Assembly (NCBI GenBank): GCA_015057275.1
Contig: SVEO01000004.1
Location: forward strand, 62,001 to 126,000
Source: Lachnospiraceae bacterium
GTDB taxonomy: Bacteria > Bacillota > Clostridia > Lachnospirales > Lachnospiraceae
Direction: 5' to 3'
DNA length: 64,000 nucleotides
Shown: positions 53,763 through 62,900 of the stretch, in pieces
Layout: each line of letters begins with the position of its first letter
Numbering within the stretch: position 1 is the stretch's first letter
The notes under the pieces: model-generated
Told to the model about the DNA's origin: nothing
The model's input: the letters and a program-made list of their open reading frames with translations, nothing else
Databases searched by the model: none
Program-made: the position numbers and the translations under genes

Positions 53763-54833
53763 TTATCTCTTTGAACTTTTCTCAATTGCTTCCCAAAGAC
53801 CGTTCAAGTACGTTGCGCCTAAAGCTCTGTCATATAGACCATAGCCCGGCATTGCAACTTCGTCCCAAATCATACGGCCATGATCCGGACGAATTGGGCC
53901 GTCAAAGCCGATGTCGTAGAGAGCCTTCATGATTTCGTACATATCGAAAGTTCCGTCGGAGGAAAGATGCGCTGCTTCTTCAAAGTCTGTCGGAGAGTTA
54001 AACTTTAAATTACGCACATGTGCGAAATGGATTCTTCCCTTTAAGGAGCGAATCATATCCGGTAGGTCATTATTTAAGTTTGTACCGTAAGAGCCGGAGC
54101 AGAAGGTTACGCCGTTGTGCGGATCGTCAACCATATTCATCATGCGGTGGATATTTTCCTTGTTGATGATGATACGAGGTAAGCCGAATACACTCCACGC
54201 CGGATCATCCGGATGGATTGCCATGTTGATGTCATACTTGTTACAAACCGGCATAATCTTCTCTAAGAAATATTTTAAATTGTCAAATAATGCGTCGTCG
54301 TCAACATTCTCATACAATGCGAACAATTCCTTAACCTTCGCCATACGTTCCGGTTCCCAGCCCGGCATAATCGTGCCGTTCATGTCACCTGCGATGGAAT
54401 CAAACATCTTTTCCGGATCAAGCGCGTCAACTGCTTCCTGTGTGTAAGCAAGCACTGTCGAACCGTCCGGTCTCATACGAGCAAGCTCGGTACGTGTCCA
54501 GTCAAATACCGGCATGAAGTTATAGCATACCATGTGAATATCTTCCTGACCGAGATTTTCCAGTGTCTCGATATAGTTTGCGATGTACATGTCTCTTTCC
54601 GGAGCACCTGTCTTAATCGCATCGTGAATGTTTACACTCTCGATACCTGCGACGCGAAGGCCTGCAGCTTCTACCTCTTCCTTCATCGCGCGAATGTGTT
54701 CTCTGCTCCAAACTTCACCCGGAGCAGTATCATATAATGTTGTGATAACGCCGGTTACGCCCGGAATCTGACGAATCTGCTTTAATGTAACTGTGTCAAA
54801 TTTCGAACCGTACCATCTTAATGTCATTTCCAT
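53763..54833 (-). CDS. uxuA: mannonate dehydratase
   Basis: 356 residues. MTLRWYGSKFDTVTLKQIRQIPGVTGVITTLYD, VAGIESVNIHDAIKTG, NIHRMMNMVDDPHNGVTFCSGSYG, GRIHFAHVRNLK and the closing PIRPDHGRMIW (metal-binding Asp-His) are UxuA signatures. It dehydrates mannonate to 2-keto-3-deoxygluconate, feeding kdgK and kdgA. AAAGGAG lies about 10 bases before ATG 54833. It is 36 bases after the GH2 gene. Confidence 0.95.
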   Translation of the reverse strand: MEMTLRWYGSKFDTVTLKQIRQIPGVTGVITTLYDTAPGEVWSREHIRAMKEEVEAAGLRVAGIESVNIHDAIKTGAPERDMYIANYIETLENLGQEDIHMVCYNFMPVFDWTRTELARMRPDGSTVLAYTQEAVDALDPEKMFDSIAGDMNGTIMPGWEPERMAKVKELFALYENVDDDALFDNLKYFLEKIMPVCNKYDINMAIHPDDPAWSVFGLPRIIINKENIHRMMNMVDDPHNGVTFCSGSYGTNLNNDLPDMIRSLKGRIHFAHVRNLKFNSPTDFEEAAHLSSDGTFDMYEIMKALYDIGFDGPIRPDHGRMIWDEVAMPGYGLYDRALGATYLNGLWEAIEKSSKR

Positions 54834-54869
54834 AATTTTTTATCTCCTTTCGCCGTAAGGCATCACATA

Positions 54870-57116
54870 TTAGTTGACTTTCGGAATCTGGTTAAGCATA
54901 GCATTAACGCCGAGCATCTGCTCTTTTGTTACCGTCACATTCGCTGCGCTCATTAACTTCATCAGACGAACTACAGTGAAACTGCCCATCATCTGCATCA
55001 TCTGACCCATGTTTTCCGGCTTAATCATCGATTCTTTGCCTTCTTCCGGCTTCATTGCCTGTGCCATCATGCTCATGAAAAGCTGTGCGCCCTGCGGAGA
55101 CTTCATAATATCATCCAGCGTGTCGTTGATGGAGTAATAACCGTCGATTTCGGTAATGTCGAACCAGTTTAATACCGCACCCTTTTCTTTTAAACGGTAA
55201 GCTTCGTTGAATACTTCTACCTTGCAGATGCGGCTCTCGTCCTTGCAATCGCCTGCCACCGCAGTCAACACGGATTCGCCAACATTTGGTACCATAAAGT
55301 AGAAGAAATGCTCTGCACTTGTCTGCTTGCCAAGACTCTTACCATTGACAAACAGTTCAACTTCCGGAAGGTTGGAGTATACGGTAACCTTCGTCACATC
55401 TTCCACACGGTCCACATAACGTTTGCCGCAGATGTGTACGAATGGGGCATCAGTCAACCAAGCCTTATATGCATAGAAGGAATCCTTCTTGTACTTACGG
55501 TCAAATGTTACCAAACCCTTGTGGTTCTGTCCGTCTTCTCCGCCTTCTGCTCTGGAGTCCGCGCCAAAGTCGAACATGTTCCATACGTGAGTTGCCCAAA
55601 GATATGGTCTTGTGAATAACTGCTTAATCAGCTCTTCATGATAGTATGCCTGATATTCTTCGGTATAATCACCCTGTTTCGGATCGGATGTATGCCAGTT
55701 CAATGCTTCGCAACCATATTCACTCATACCAATCGGAATGTTCGGGAATTCCTTGTGGAAATTGTCAAGCCAAGGACCGTTCATCGAAGTATCACCGCCA
55801 TACCAACCGAAGTAATGATTGTAAGATACAACATCCGGAATTTGGATGTATGGGTCGTGGATGTCACACATGCTGACAACTGCGATGGTGGTAAGTCTGG
55901 TCTTGTCCATTTCATGAACCATATCATTTAAAATATTGTGGTTCTCAAGCAGGTCATCACTGCTCTTGCCGGACATCGTAATTTCGTTGGAAAGTCCCCA
56001 AACAACGATACTTGGGTGGTTGTAGTTTTGAACAACCAATTCCTTCATCTGAGAAATGGTATTTTCGCGACCGGTAGGCATATGATTGGAAATGTAAGGA
56101 ATTTCCGCCCAGATTACCATACCTCTTTCATCACATAAATCGTAGAAATACTGGTCATGCTGATAATGTGCCAAACGAATCGTCGTCGCACCCACTTCGC
56201 AAATCAAATCCATGTCTTCTTCATGGTGTTCCGGTAATAAAGCGTTACCAATGCCCCATCTGTCCTGATGGCGGGATACACCGCGAAGCGGATATTCTTC
56301 GCCGTTTAAAATGAAGCCCTTATTCGGATCAATCACGAAAGTACGGCAACCGAATCTTGTAGAAACGTTGTCCAGTACCTTATCGCCATCTAAAAGTGCA
56401 ACTTCTGCGGTATAAAGGTACGGGTCTTTTCTGCCGTGCCATAAATGTACATTTTCGATCTTCAAGACAGCCTTTGTCTCGTCTGCGCTCTGCTTACCCT
56501 CAGCCACTACACTACCGTCAGCCGCCTTAATCGTGTAAGCAAGCTCCTGTCCTTCTTTCACGTTTGTCAGATAAACCTTTACTGCCACCTCTGCATCTGA
56601 GCCGCAGATTTCCGGTGTTACCGCGATACCCGGGCCGCCGTAATAGTCAAGATCAAAATGCGATTCGCTTACGGCTATCAAGTTTACATTACGATATAAT
56701 CCGCCATAGAAGGTAAAATCTGCATTCTGTGGATAAACTCTGTCATTGATGCCATTTTCCACAGCAACAACGAGCAGGTTCTTTGCTTCAAGCGCCTCTG
56801 TAATATTCACGCGCCAGGTCGAATAACCGCCGTCATGGTGCGCCAGCTTCTTTCCGTTCATATATACATCCGCTGACGCATTCGCACCGCAAAACTCAAG
56901 ATAATACTGCTCCGCTTCCGGCAAATCAAGCTTATCGATTTCTTTGACATAGTAGCAAGTGTCACGATAATAGTCGTTACCGCCATCCTGTCCATCAATA
57001 TTATTCCAAGAATGCGGTAAATTTACCAGATACCAATGTGGGTCAATCGCCTGTGGCGCTTCGACCGCCTGCTTCGTAAACGCCCACTTGTAATTTAAGT
57101 TCAAAATTTGTCTCAT
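54870..57116 (-). CDS. GH2 glycosidase (beta-glucuronidase or beta-galactosidase)
   Basis: 748 residues without a signal peptide, so cytoplasmic. Sugar-binding and Ig-like domains (about 1-290) are followed by the TIM barrel with RGVSRHQDRWG, acid/base Glu in VVWGLSNEITM and nucleophile Glu in GMSEYGCEAL. An N-x-K-G motif (GQNHKGLVTFDRK) occupies the place of the carboxylate-sensing NxK of beta-glucuronidases, though related galactosidases also carry it. A Met-rich C-terminal extension (about 640-748, GQMMQMMGSF) is unusual. As first gene of the uronate operon it probably releases glucuronate or galacturonate from imported uronides. GGGAGG lies 6 bases before the ATG at 57116. Confidence 0.88.
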   Translation of the reverse strand: MRQILNLNYKWAFTKQAVEAPQAIDPHWYLVNLPHSWNNIDGQDGGNDYYRDTCYYVKEIDKLDLPEAEQYYLEFCGANASADVYMNGKKLAHHDGGYSTWRVNITEALEAKNLLVVAVENGINDRVYPQNADFTFYGGLYRNVNLIAVSESHFDLDYYGGPGIAVTPEICGSDAEVAVKVYLTNVKEGQELAYTIKAADGSVVAEGKQSADETKAVLKIENVHLWHGRKDPYLYTAEVALLDGDKVLDNVSTRFGCRTFVIDPNKGFILNGEEYPLRGVSRHQDRWGIGNALLPEHHEEDMDLICEVGATTIRLAHYQHDQYFYDLCDERGMVIWAEIPYISNHMPTGRENTISQMKELVVQNYNHPSIVVWGLSNEITMSGKSSDDLLENHNILNDMVHEMDKTRLTTIAVVSMCDIHDPYIQIPDVVSYNHYFGWYGGDTSMNGPWLDNFHKEFPNIPIGMSEYGCEALNWHTSDPKQGDYTEEYQAYYHEELIKQLFTRPYLWATHVWNMFDFGADSRAEGGEDGQNHKGLVTFDRKYKKDSFYAYKAWLTDAPFVHICGKRYVDRVEDVTKVTVYSNLPEVELFVNGKSLGKQTSAEHFFYFMVPNVGESVLTAVAGDCKDESRICKVEVFNEAYRLKEKGAVLNWFDITEIDGYYSINDTLDDIMKSPQGAQLFMSMMAQAMKPEEGKESMIKPENMGQMMQMMGSFTVVRLMKLMSAANVTVTKEQMLGVNAMLNQIPKVN

Positions 57117-57231
57117 GCATAACCTCCCAAAATAAATGATATATAATAATATTTTACCATACTTTGTGCTTTTCATCGCGAAAAATTTTTAGGTAAAATA
57201 GAAATATTTTTGTTTTTATTACGCAAGATGC

Positions 57232-57258
57232 AAAAAAAGAACGACTTTTAAAGTCGTC
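57232..57258 (-). terminator. terminator downstream of the surface-protein repeat array
   Basis: On the minus strand a stem GGACGACTTT / AAAGTCGTT is followed by seven T residues. It insulates the GH2 operon from transcription passing through the repeat array. Confidence 0.75.
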
Positions 57259-57280
57259 CCTCAAAATCTTCTTTTTACGC

Positions 57281-57810
57281 GATAACTAGCGTCTGACTTT
57301 CGCTTTCGCTCCGGTCATCCGCACGCGGGCATTCCCAAAATGCCCGCCTTTTACAATCATAAAAAGAGCAGACTTTCGTGCTTGCACGTGTCTGCTCTTT
57401 CCTCTACTTCTTTCGCGATAACTTTGCTTCTGACTTTCGCTTTCGCTCCAGTCATCCGCACGCGGGCATTCCCAAAATGCCCGCCTTTTACAATCATAAA
57501 AAGAGCAGACTTTCGTGCTTGCACGTGTCTGCTCTTTCCTCTGCTTCTTTCGCGATAACTAGCGTCTGACTTTCGCTTTCGCTCCGGTCATCCGCACGCG
57601 GGCATTCCCTAAATGCCCGCCTTTCACAATCATAAAAAGAGCAGACTTTCGTGCTTGCACGTGTCTGCTCTTTCCTCTGCTTCTTTCGCGATAACTTTGC
57701 GTCTGACTTTCGCTTTCGCTCCAGTCATCCGCACGCGGGCATTCCCAAAATGCCCGCCTTTTACAATCATAAAAAGAGCAGACTTTCGTGCTTGCACGTG
57801 TCTGCTCTTT
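57281..57810. repeat. tandem array of four ~136-bp units with terminator-like hairpins
   Basis: Units begin at 57281, 57417, 57554 and 57690 (136, 137, 136 and about 121 bases). Each contains hairpin 1 GCGGGCAT / ATGCCCGC and hairpin 2 AAAGAGCAGAC / GTCTGCTCTTT with an A5 run, which on the minus strand is a terminator. Units 1 and 3 share ACTAGCG and CCGGTCAT; units 2 and 4 share ACTTTGC and CCAGTCAT, so a two-unit block was probably duplicated. The last unit (57771-57810) is the terminator of the surface protein gene. The 732 bases between 57117 and 57849 hold no gene. Confidence 0.85.
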
Positions 57811-57961
57811 CATGATTGTTAAGTTATCGCTTTGCTCAAAGCTTTACGATTATTCTGTAACTCTCTTCTTTAATACAACTACTGCTGCAGCTGCACCAAC
57901 CATAGCTACGATCATAGCTGCTGTTGCAACGTCACCTGTGGATGTTGCTGGAGCATCTGTG
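57802..57961. repeat. 160-bp direct repeat, copy 1 (3' end of surface gene)
   Basis: Appears identical base for base to 58863-59022. It covers the terminator arm, the intergenic tail, the stop codon and the codons for the membrane anchor. Confidence 0.85.
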
Positions 57962-58662
57962 GATGGAGCATCTGTTGCCGGAGCATCAGCTTCTGGAGCA
58001 TCTGTAGATGGAGCATCTGTGGATGGAGCATCTGTGGATGGAGCGTCAGCTTCTGGAGCATCTTCAACAACAGTGATGTCTGTTAATGTACACTTTTCAC
58101 CACTAAGAGTGATGTATACAGTCTTTGTTGTGTCAACAGGAATTGTAGCTGTGGATACAGCTTCACCTACTGTCATTGTTACAACTGCGTTAGAACCATC
58201 AAGCTTAGCTGTTACTGTACAATCAATACCAGCCTGGTTAGCTGCAAGCCATGCAGCCCAATCTGCCGGAGCTGTTGTTGTAACACACTCAGCCATTGTG
58301 GTAGCTGTATTGCCGCCAACATAGTCAGCATTAGGGATGCCAGCGCCAGCCCAACCGTAAATGTCAGCTCTCATAACGAAGTACTCAACGTAACCTGCGG
58401 TCTCAGAAACGACACCACCAGCGAAAGCTTCGTCAGCACTGTACAGAACGTACATAGGTGCGTTCCAGTTATCGGTTGCTGCTGCATCTGTTGTAGACTT
58501 AAATGTAATAGTAACCTCTTCCTCTGTCACTTCAACACCTTCAGAGTGAGCTGCCCAGAAACCTGTAGCTGCTACATCTGCTAAAGAAGCTGCCATAGCA
58601 GAGATTGCACTTGTAAGTGCCATTGTTGCTGCAAGAGCAACTGCAAGAATTCTCTTCTTCAT
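57850..58662 (-). CDS. secreted, membrane-anchored surface protein, possibly carbohydrate-binding
   Basis: 270 residues. Signal peptide RILAVALAATMALTSAISAMAA (cleavage about residue 24); a beta-rich domain (about 28-200) with aromatic motifs GFWAAHSEG, DNWNAPMYVLY, YFVMRADIYGW and ADWAAWLA, resembling carbohydrate-binding modules; a linker of DAPST/DAPEA repeats (202-238); then STGDV, a helix (ATAAMIVAMVGAAAAVVVL) and KKRVTE. The ligand is unknown. AGGAGG lies upstream, with a strong promoter. Downstream (57281-57810) are tandem terminator-like repeats, and upstream lies a truncated paralogue. Confidence 0.8.
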   Translation of the reverse strand: MKKRILAVALAATMALTSAISAMAASLADVAATGFWAAHSEGVEVTEEEVTITFKSTTDAAATDNWNAPMYVLYSADEAFAGGVVSETAGYVEYFVMRADIYGWAGAGIPNADYVGGNTATTMAECVTTTAPADWAAWLAANQAGIDCTVTAKLDGSNAVVTMTVGEAVSTATIPVDTTKTVYITLSGEKCTLTDITVVEDAPEADAPSTDAPSTDAPSTDAPEADAPATDAPSTDAPATSTGDVATAAMIVAMVGAAAAVVVLKKRVTE

Positions 58663-58728
58663 TTTGAATTTCCTCCTTTTAATTTTGTATACCCCTTATT
58701 CAAGGCATACTGATATTCTTGTACGACA

Positions 58729-58757
58729 ATATTACAACGAATCCTAGGCCTTGTCAA
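58729..58757 (-). promoter_or_regulatory. strong sigma-A promoter of the surface protein gene
   Basis: On the minus strand TTGACA (perfect), 17 bases, TAATAT. The leader is about 60 nt. Confidence 0.75.
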
Positions 58758-58829
58758 CTATTTTTTGGATGTTTTTTACCTAACAGTCCATGTTCAAAAT
58801 TTATTTGTTTCTTTTTATTTAATTATTAC

Positions 58830-58871
58830 AAAAAGAGCAGGCTTCTGCACTGAAGTGCACACCTGCTCTTT
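58830..58871 (-). terminator. terminator of the truncated surface paralogue
   Basis: A 10-bp stem AAAGAGCAGG / CCTGCTCTTT with a 20-nt loop that forms its own GTGCA pairing, then TTTTTG on the minus strand. It is related in sequence to the hairpin of the tandem array. Confidence 0.8.
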
Positions 58872-59022
58872 CATGATTGTTAAGTTATCGCTTTGCTCAA
58901 AGCTTTACGATTATTCTGTAACTCTCTTCTTTAATACAACTACTGCTGCAGCTGCACCAACCATAGCTACGATCATAGCTGCTGTTGCAACGTCACCTGT
59001 GGATGTTGCTGGAGCATCTGTG
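58863..59022. repeat. 160-bp direct repeat, copy 2
   Basis: Partner of 57802-57961. The two copies are 1061 bases apart in direct orientation. Confidence 0.85.
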
Positions 59023-59807
59023 TCTGTTGCTACACCTGTTGCGTCTTCGTCTTCCAAATCTTCATCACCTAAGATGTCGTCATGTATAATGTCGTCATCT
59101 ACAACAATATCATCGTCAACAATATCATCGTCTTCCCCTTCTTCCAAACCTAAAGACGTATAGGCGATGTTTGTTAAGGTACAAAGTTCACCGGTAAGAG
59201 AGAGGTAAACAGGCTTTGAGCTGTCTACTACGATTTGTGCTACAGAAGTTGCTGCTTCCGTATCAGCACCAACACCATAGTAGATTGTCAATACATCATC
59301 TTCAAGATATGCCATAATTATACCGAAGCCGCCTGCTTTTAATTCAGTTAACCATGTTGACCAGTCAGTTGGTGCGTCTGCTTCCCATGTGTTACCTGCT
59401 GCTTCCCAACCTTCTACGTCATTTGTGTTTGTAGTCGGTGTCCAACCGTAGAGATCACTACGAACTACCGCATATTCTGCATACCCCGGAGTATCGCTGA
59501 TGCCTGCACCGCCTGCGAACGCTTCGTCTGCTGTATAAACAACATAAATCGGAGCGTTCCAGTTGTTTGTTGCTGTTTCATATGTCTGTGTCTCAAATTG
59601 AATAAGAACACCGGCTTCATCAACTAAAATGCTCTCGGAGTGAGCTGCCCACCAACCGGTAGCATCCACATCATCTACGGAATTGATTTCTGCTCCGAAA
59701 GTTGCGTCAATCAATGTTACAACACCGCCGTCAGCGCCAACCTGGAATTCGAGATTTTCAGGAATACCTGCCGGGTATGTAACATAATATGATTCCCAAT
59801 TTTCGTT
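58911..59807 (-). pseudogene. 5'-truncated paralogue of the anchored surface protein
   Basis: From TTG 59714 it reads 267 residues, but the same frame is open and homologous up to 59807 (NWESYYVTYPAGIPENLEF), where a TGA closes it. No signal peptide or ribosome binding site exists in frame. The upstream residues resemble the end of another copy of the same domain (compare NWNAPIYVVY), so the gene probably once had two domains and lost its 5' part. The remaining domain (ATGWWAAHSES, NNWNAPIYVVYTADEAFAGG, VVRSDLYGW), an Asp-rich linker (EDDDIVDDDIVVDDD) and the STGDV anchor are intact. A short ATG frame at 59811 (MKRKLGIIL) may be the relic start. Confidence 0.7.
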
Positions 59808-59850
59808 TCATTTCTTCTACCTGTATTTTTATCATATCAGTAGTATTTAA

Positions 59851-59914
59851 AAAGAGACTGTTATAATTCCACTGAGGATTTATGATATCCGTCGAGAAAT
59901 TACACAGTCTCTTT
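59851..59914 (-). terminator. probable purL terminator
   Basis: AAAGAGACTGT pairs with ACAGTCTCTTT (11 bp, perfect) across a 42-nt loop. On the minus strand a T5 run follows. Confidence 0.55.
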
Positions 59915-59920
59915 ACATTT

Positions 59921-62900
59921 TTATTTAAAATATTTTACGCCGCTTTCAAAGATATGCAAATCCTGATCGCCGAAAATGTTCATCGCTACACCGGAGCCGA
60001 TACGCTCTACATGCGCCATCTTACCGAAGCAACGTCCATCCGGACTGGTGATACCTTCAATTGCCATGTAGGAACCGTTTACGTTCCACTCTTCGTCCAT
60101 GGATGCGTTGCCGTCGATGTCCACGTACTGGGTTGCCACCTGACCGTTCTCAATGAGCTTCTTTAACCACTCATCATTTGCTACGAAACGTCCTTCGCCA
60201 TGAGATGCTGCGGTAACATATGTCTTACCGAGTTCAGCGCCCTGCAGCCATGGGGATTTGTTCGAAACAACCTTTGTGTATACCATCTTGGATACATGAC
60301 GGTTAATGGTGTTGTATGTCAAGGTCGGTGATGCCTCGTCCTGACCGGTAATCGTGCCATTTGGTACTAACCCAAGTTTGATTAATGCCTGGAAACCGTT
60401 GCAGATACCGAGTGCCAGACCATCTCTCTGATCTAACAGCTTGTGTACTGCTTCTGCTACCTTTTCATTACGGAATGCAGTCGCAAAAAACTTCGCAGAA
60501 CCGTCCGGTTCATCACCGGCACTGAACCCACCCGGGAACATGATAATCTGCGACTGTGCGATACTCTTTTCGAAGCATTCTACAGAATCTCTGATATCTT
60601 CTGCTGTCAGGTTCTTGAACACCTTCGTAATCACGTTCGCTCCGGCCTTTTCGAATGCCTTTGCGGTGTCGTACTCACAGTTTGTACCCGGCATTACCGG
60701 AATAAATACGGTTGGCACTGCCACCTTATTTTTGCAAACATAAATATTCTTTGCATCATAAACAGGAATTTCTGTCTTTGTCGTGTCGGTTGTGCTCTTA
60801 GTCGGGAATACCTTTTCCAAAGTTCCGGTCCATGTATCAACCGCCTCATCCATGGAAATAGTCACGTCACGGAAAGCAAATACCGGCTCTGCGGTTACTA
60901 CACCGACAACTGCACAAGATAAACCGAGGCCGTCGATATAATCTTTCACGTCATCAATCATATCCGCCGGAACTTCCGCTACAATATCGCCGATTGCCGG
61001 GATGAACAGTTCATGCTTGCTTAAGGAATCCGCAATCTTTACCCCGAGCTTGTTACCAAACGCCATCTTGCTCACAGCTGCTACTAAGCCCTTCGCATCC
61101 AATGTATAAGCAGAAACAATCTTCTTTCGCTGAATCAGTTCGTGGATTGCATCAAACATTTTCTTCGCCTGCGCGTATTCCGGAAGCTCGTACTCGTCCT
61201 TCTCAATCGCAAACTGTACTAATACATTACCCGGAGTTTTAAATTCCGGTGTAATGATATCACCCTCTTTCGCAACATCAACTGCGAAAGATACTAAAGT
61301 CGGAGGTACATCGATTTCATTGAAGCTTCCTGACATACTGTCCTTACCGCCGATGGACGGAAGTTCGAACTGCATCTGTGCCTCAAATGCACCGAGCAAC
61401 GCTGCAAATGGCTGACTCCAACGCTTTGGATCCTGACTCATTCTGCGGAAATATTCCTGGAACGTGAAACGAATCTTCTTATAATCACCGCCGTTGGCTA
61501 CAATCTTAGCAATCGACTCTAACACTGCGTAAACCGCACCGTGATACGGGCTCCAGCTAGATAAATACGGGTCAAATCCGTAACTCATCATCGTAACAGT
61601 ATCGCACTTACCCTTTAATACCGGAAGCTTTGCTACCATCGTCTGTGTCTCGGTCATCTGGTACTTACCACCATGAGGCATAAATACGCTGCCCGCGCCG
61701 ATGGAACCGTCGAACATTTCTACCAACCCCTTCTGGGAGCAGACATTTAAGTCAGCAAGTGTCTTTAACCACTCTTCCTTTACATCACCAATTGCTCTGT
61801 CTGCGAAGAAGTTCTTGTCTTTCTTCGGCATTTCAACCGCTACACTTGTCTCCTGGTGCGCACCATTGGTATCAAGGAACTTACGGGAAACGTTAACGAT
61901 CTCCTTGCCTCTCCAGAACATTACCAATCTTGGTTCTTCCGTAACAACTGCCACTTCCGTAGCCTCTAAATTTTCTTCCTTGGCATATGCCATAAACTCC
62001 GCAACATCCTTCGGGTCTACAACAACCGCCATACGCTCCTGAGATTCGGAAATAGCAATTTCCGTGCCGTCAAGTCCGGCATACTTCTTCGGAACCTTAT
62101 CTAAATTAATCTGCAGGCCGTCTGCTAATTCGCCGATAGCCACGGATACACCGCCGGCACCGAAGTCATTGCACTTCTTGATTAAGCAGCTTACTTCCGG
62201 TCTGCGGAATAAACGCTGTAACTTTCTCTCGGTTGGAGCATTACCCTTCTGAACTTCTGCACCGCAAGTTTCAATGGAAGCTTCCGTATGCACCTTAGAA
62301 GAACCGGTTGCACCGCCGCAGCCGTCGCGTCCTGTCTGGCCGCCGAGAAGGATGATGATGTCGCCCGGATCAGACGTCAAACGCTTTACAGCCTTTCGCG
62401 GAGCAGCACCCATAACGGCACCGATTTCCATACGCTTCGCCACGTAGTCCGGATGATAAATTTCTTTTACTAAGCCGGTAGCCAAACCAATCTGGTTACC
62501 ATAGGAGCTGTAACCGCTGGCTGCACCACGCACAAGCTTCTTCTGTGGAAGCTTACCCTTTAGCGTTTCTTCCATCGGCTTTGTCGGGTCTGCCGCGCCG
62601 GTCACACGCATTGCCTGATATACATAAGTACGACCACTGAGCGGGTCACGAATAGCACCGCCGAGGCAGGTAGCAGCACCGCCGAACGGTTCGATTTCGG
62701 TCGGATGGTTGTGTGTCTCATTCTTGAAATTAACAAGCCATTCTTCCACTTCACCGTCGATTTCTACCGGTACAACAATACTGCATGCATTGATTTCGTC
62801 GGATTCTTCCTGATCGTCTAACTTGCCTTCCTTCTTTAACTTTCTCATCGCCATAAGCGCCAAATCCATCAGGCAGATGAATTTGTCTTCTCTGCCGGCA

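Noticed and set aside
57281-57810. The tandem repeats as a CRISPR array
   Set aside because: Units are about 136 bp with no alternating short repeat and unique spacer, and no cas genes are nearby. The whole unit is repeated.
57340-57822. Plus-strand open frames within the repeat array
   Set aside because: They repeat the same 70 residues because the DNA repeats, have no ribosome binding site, and lie over terminator hairpins.
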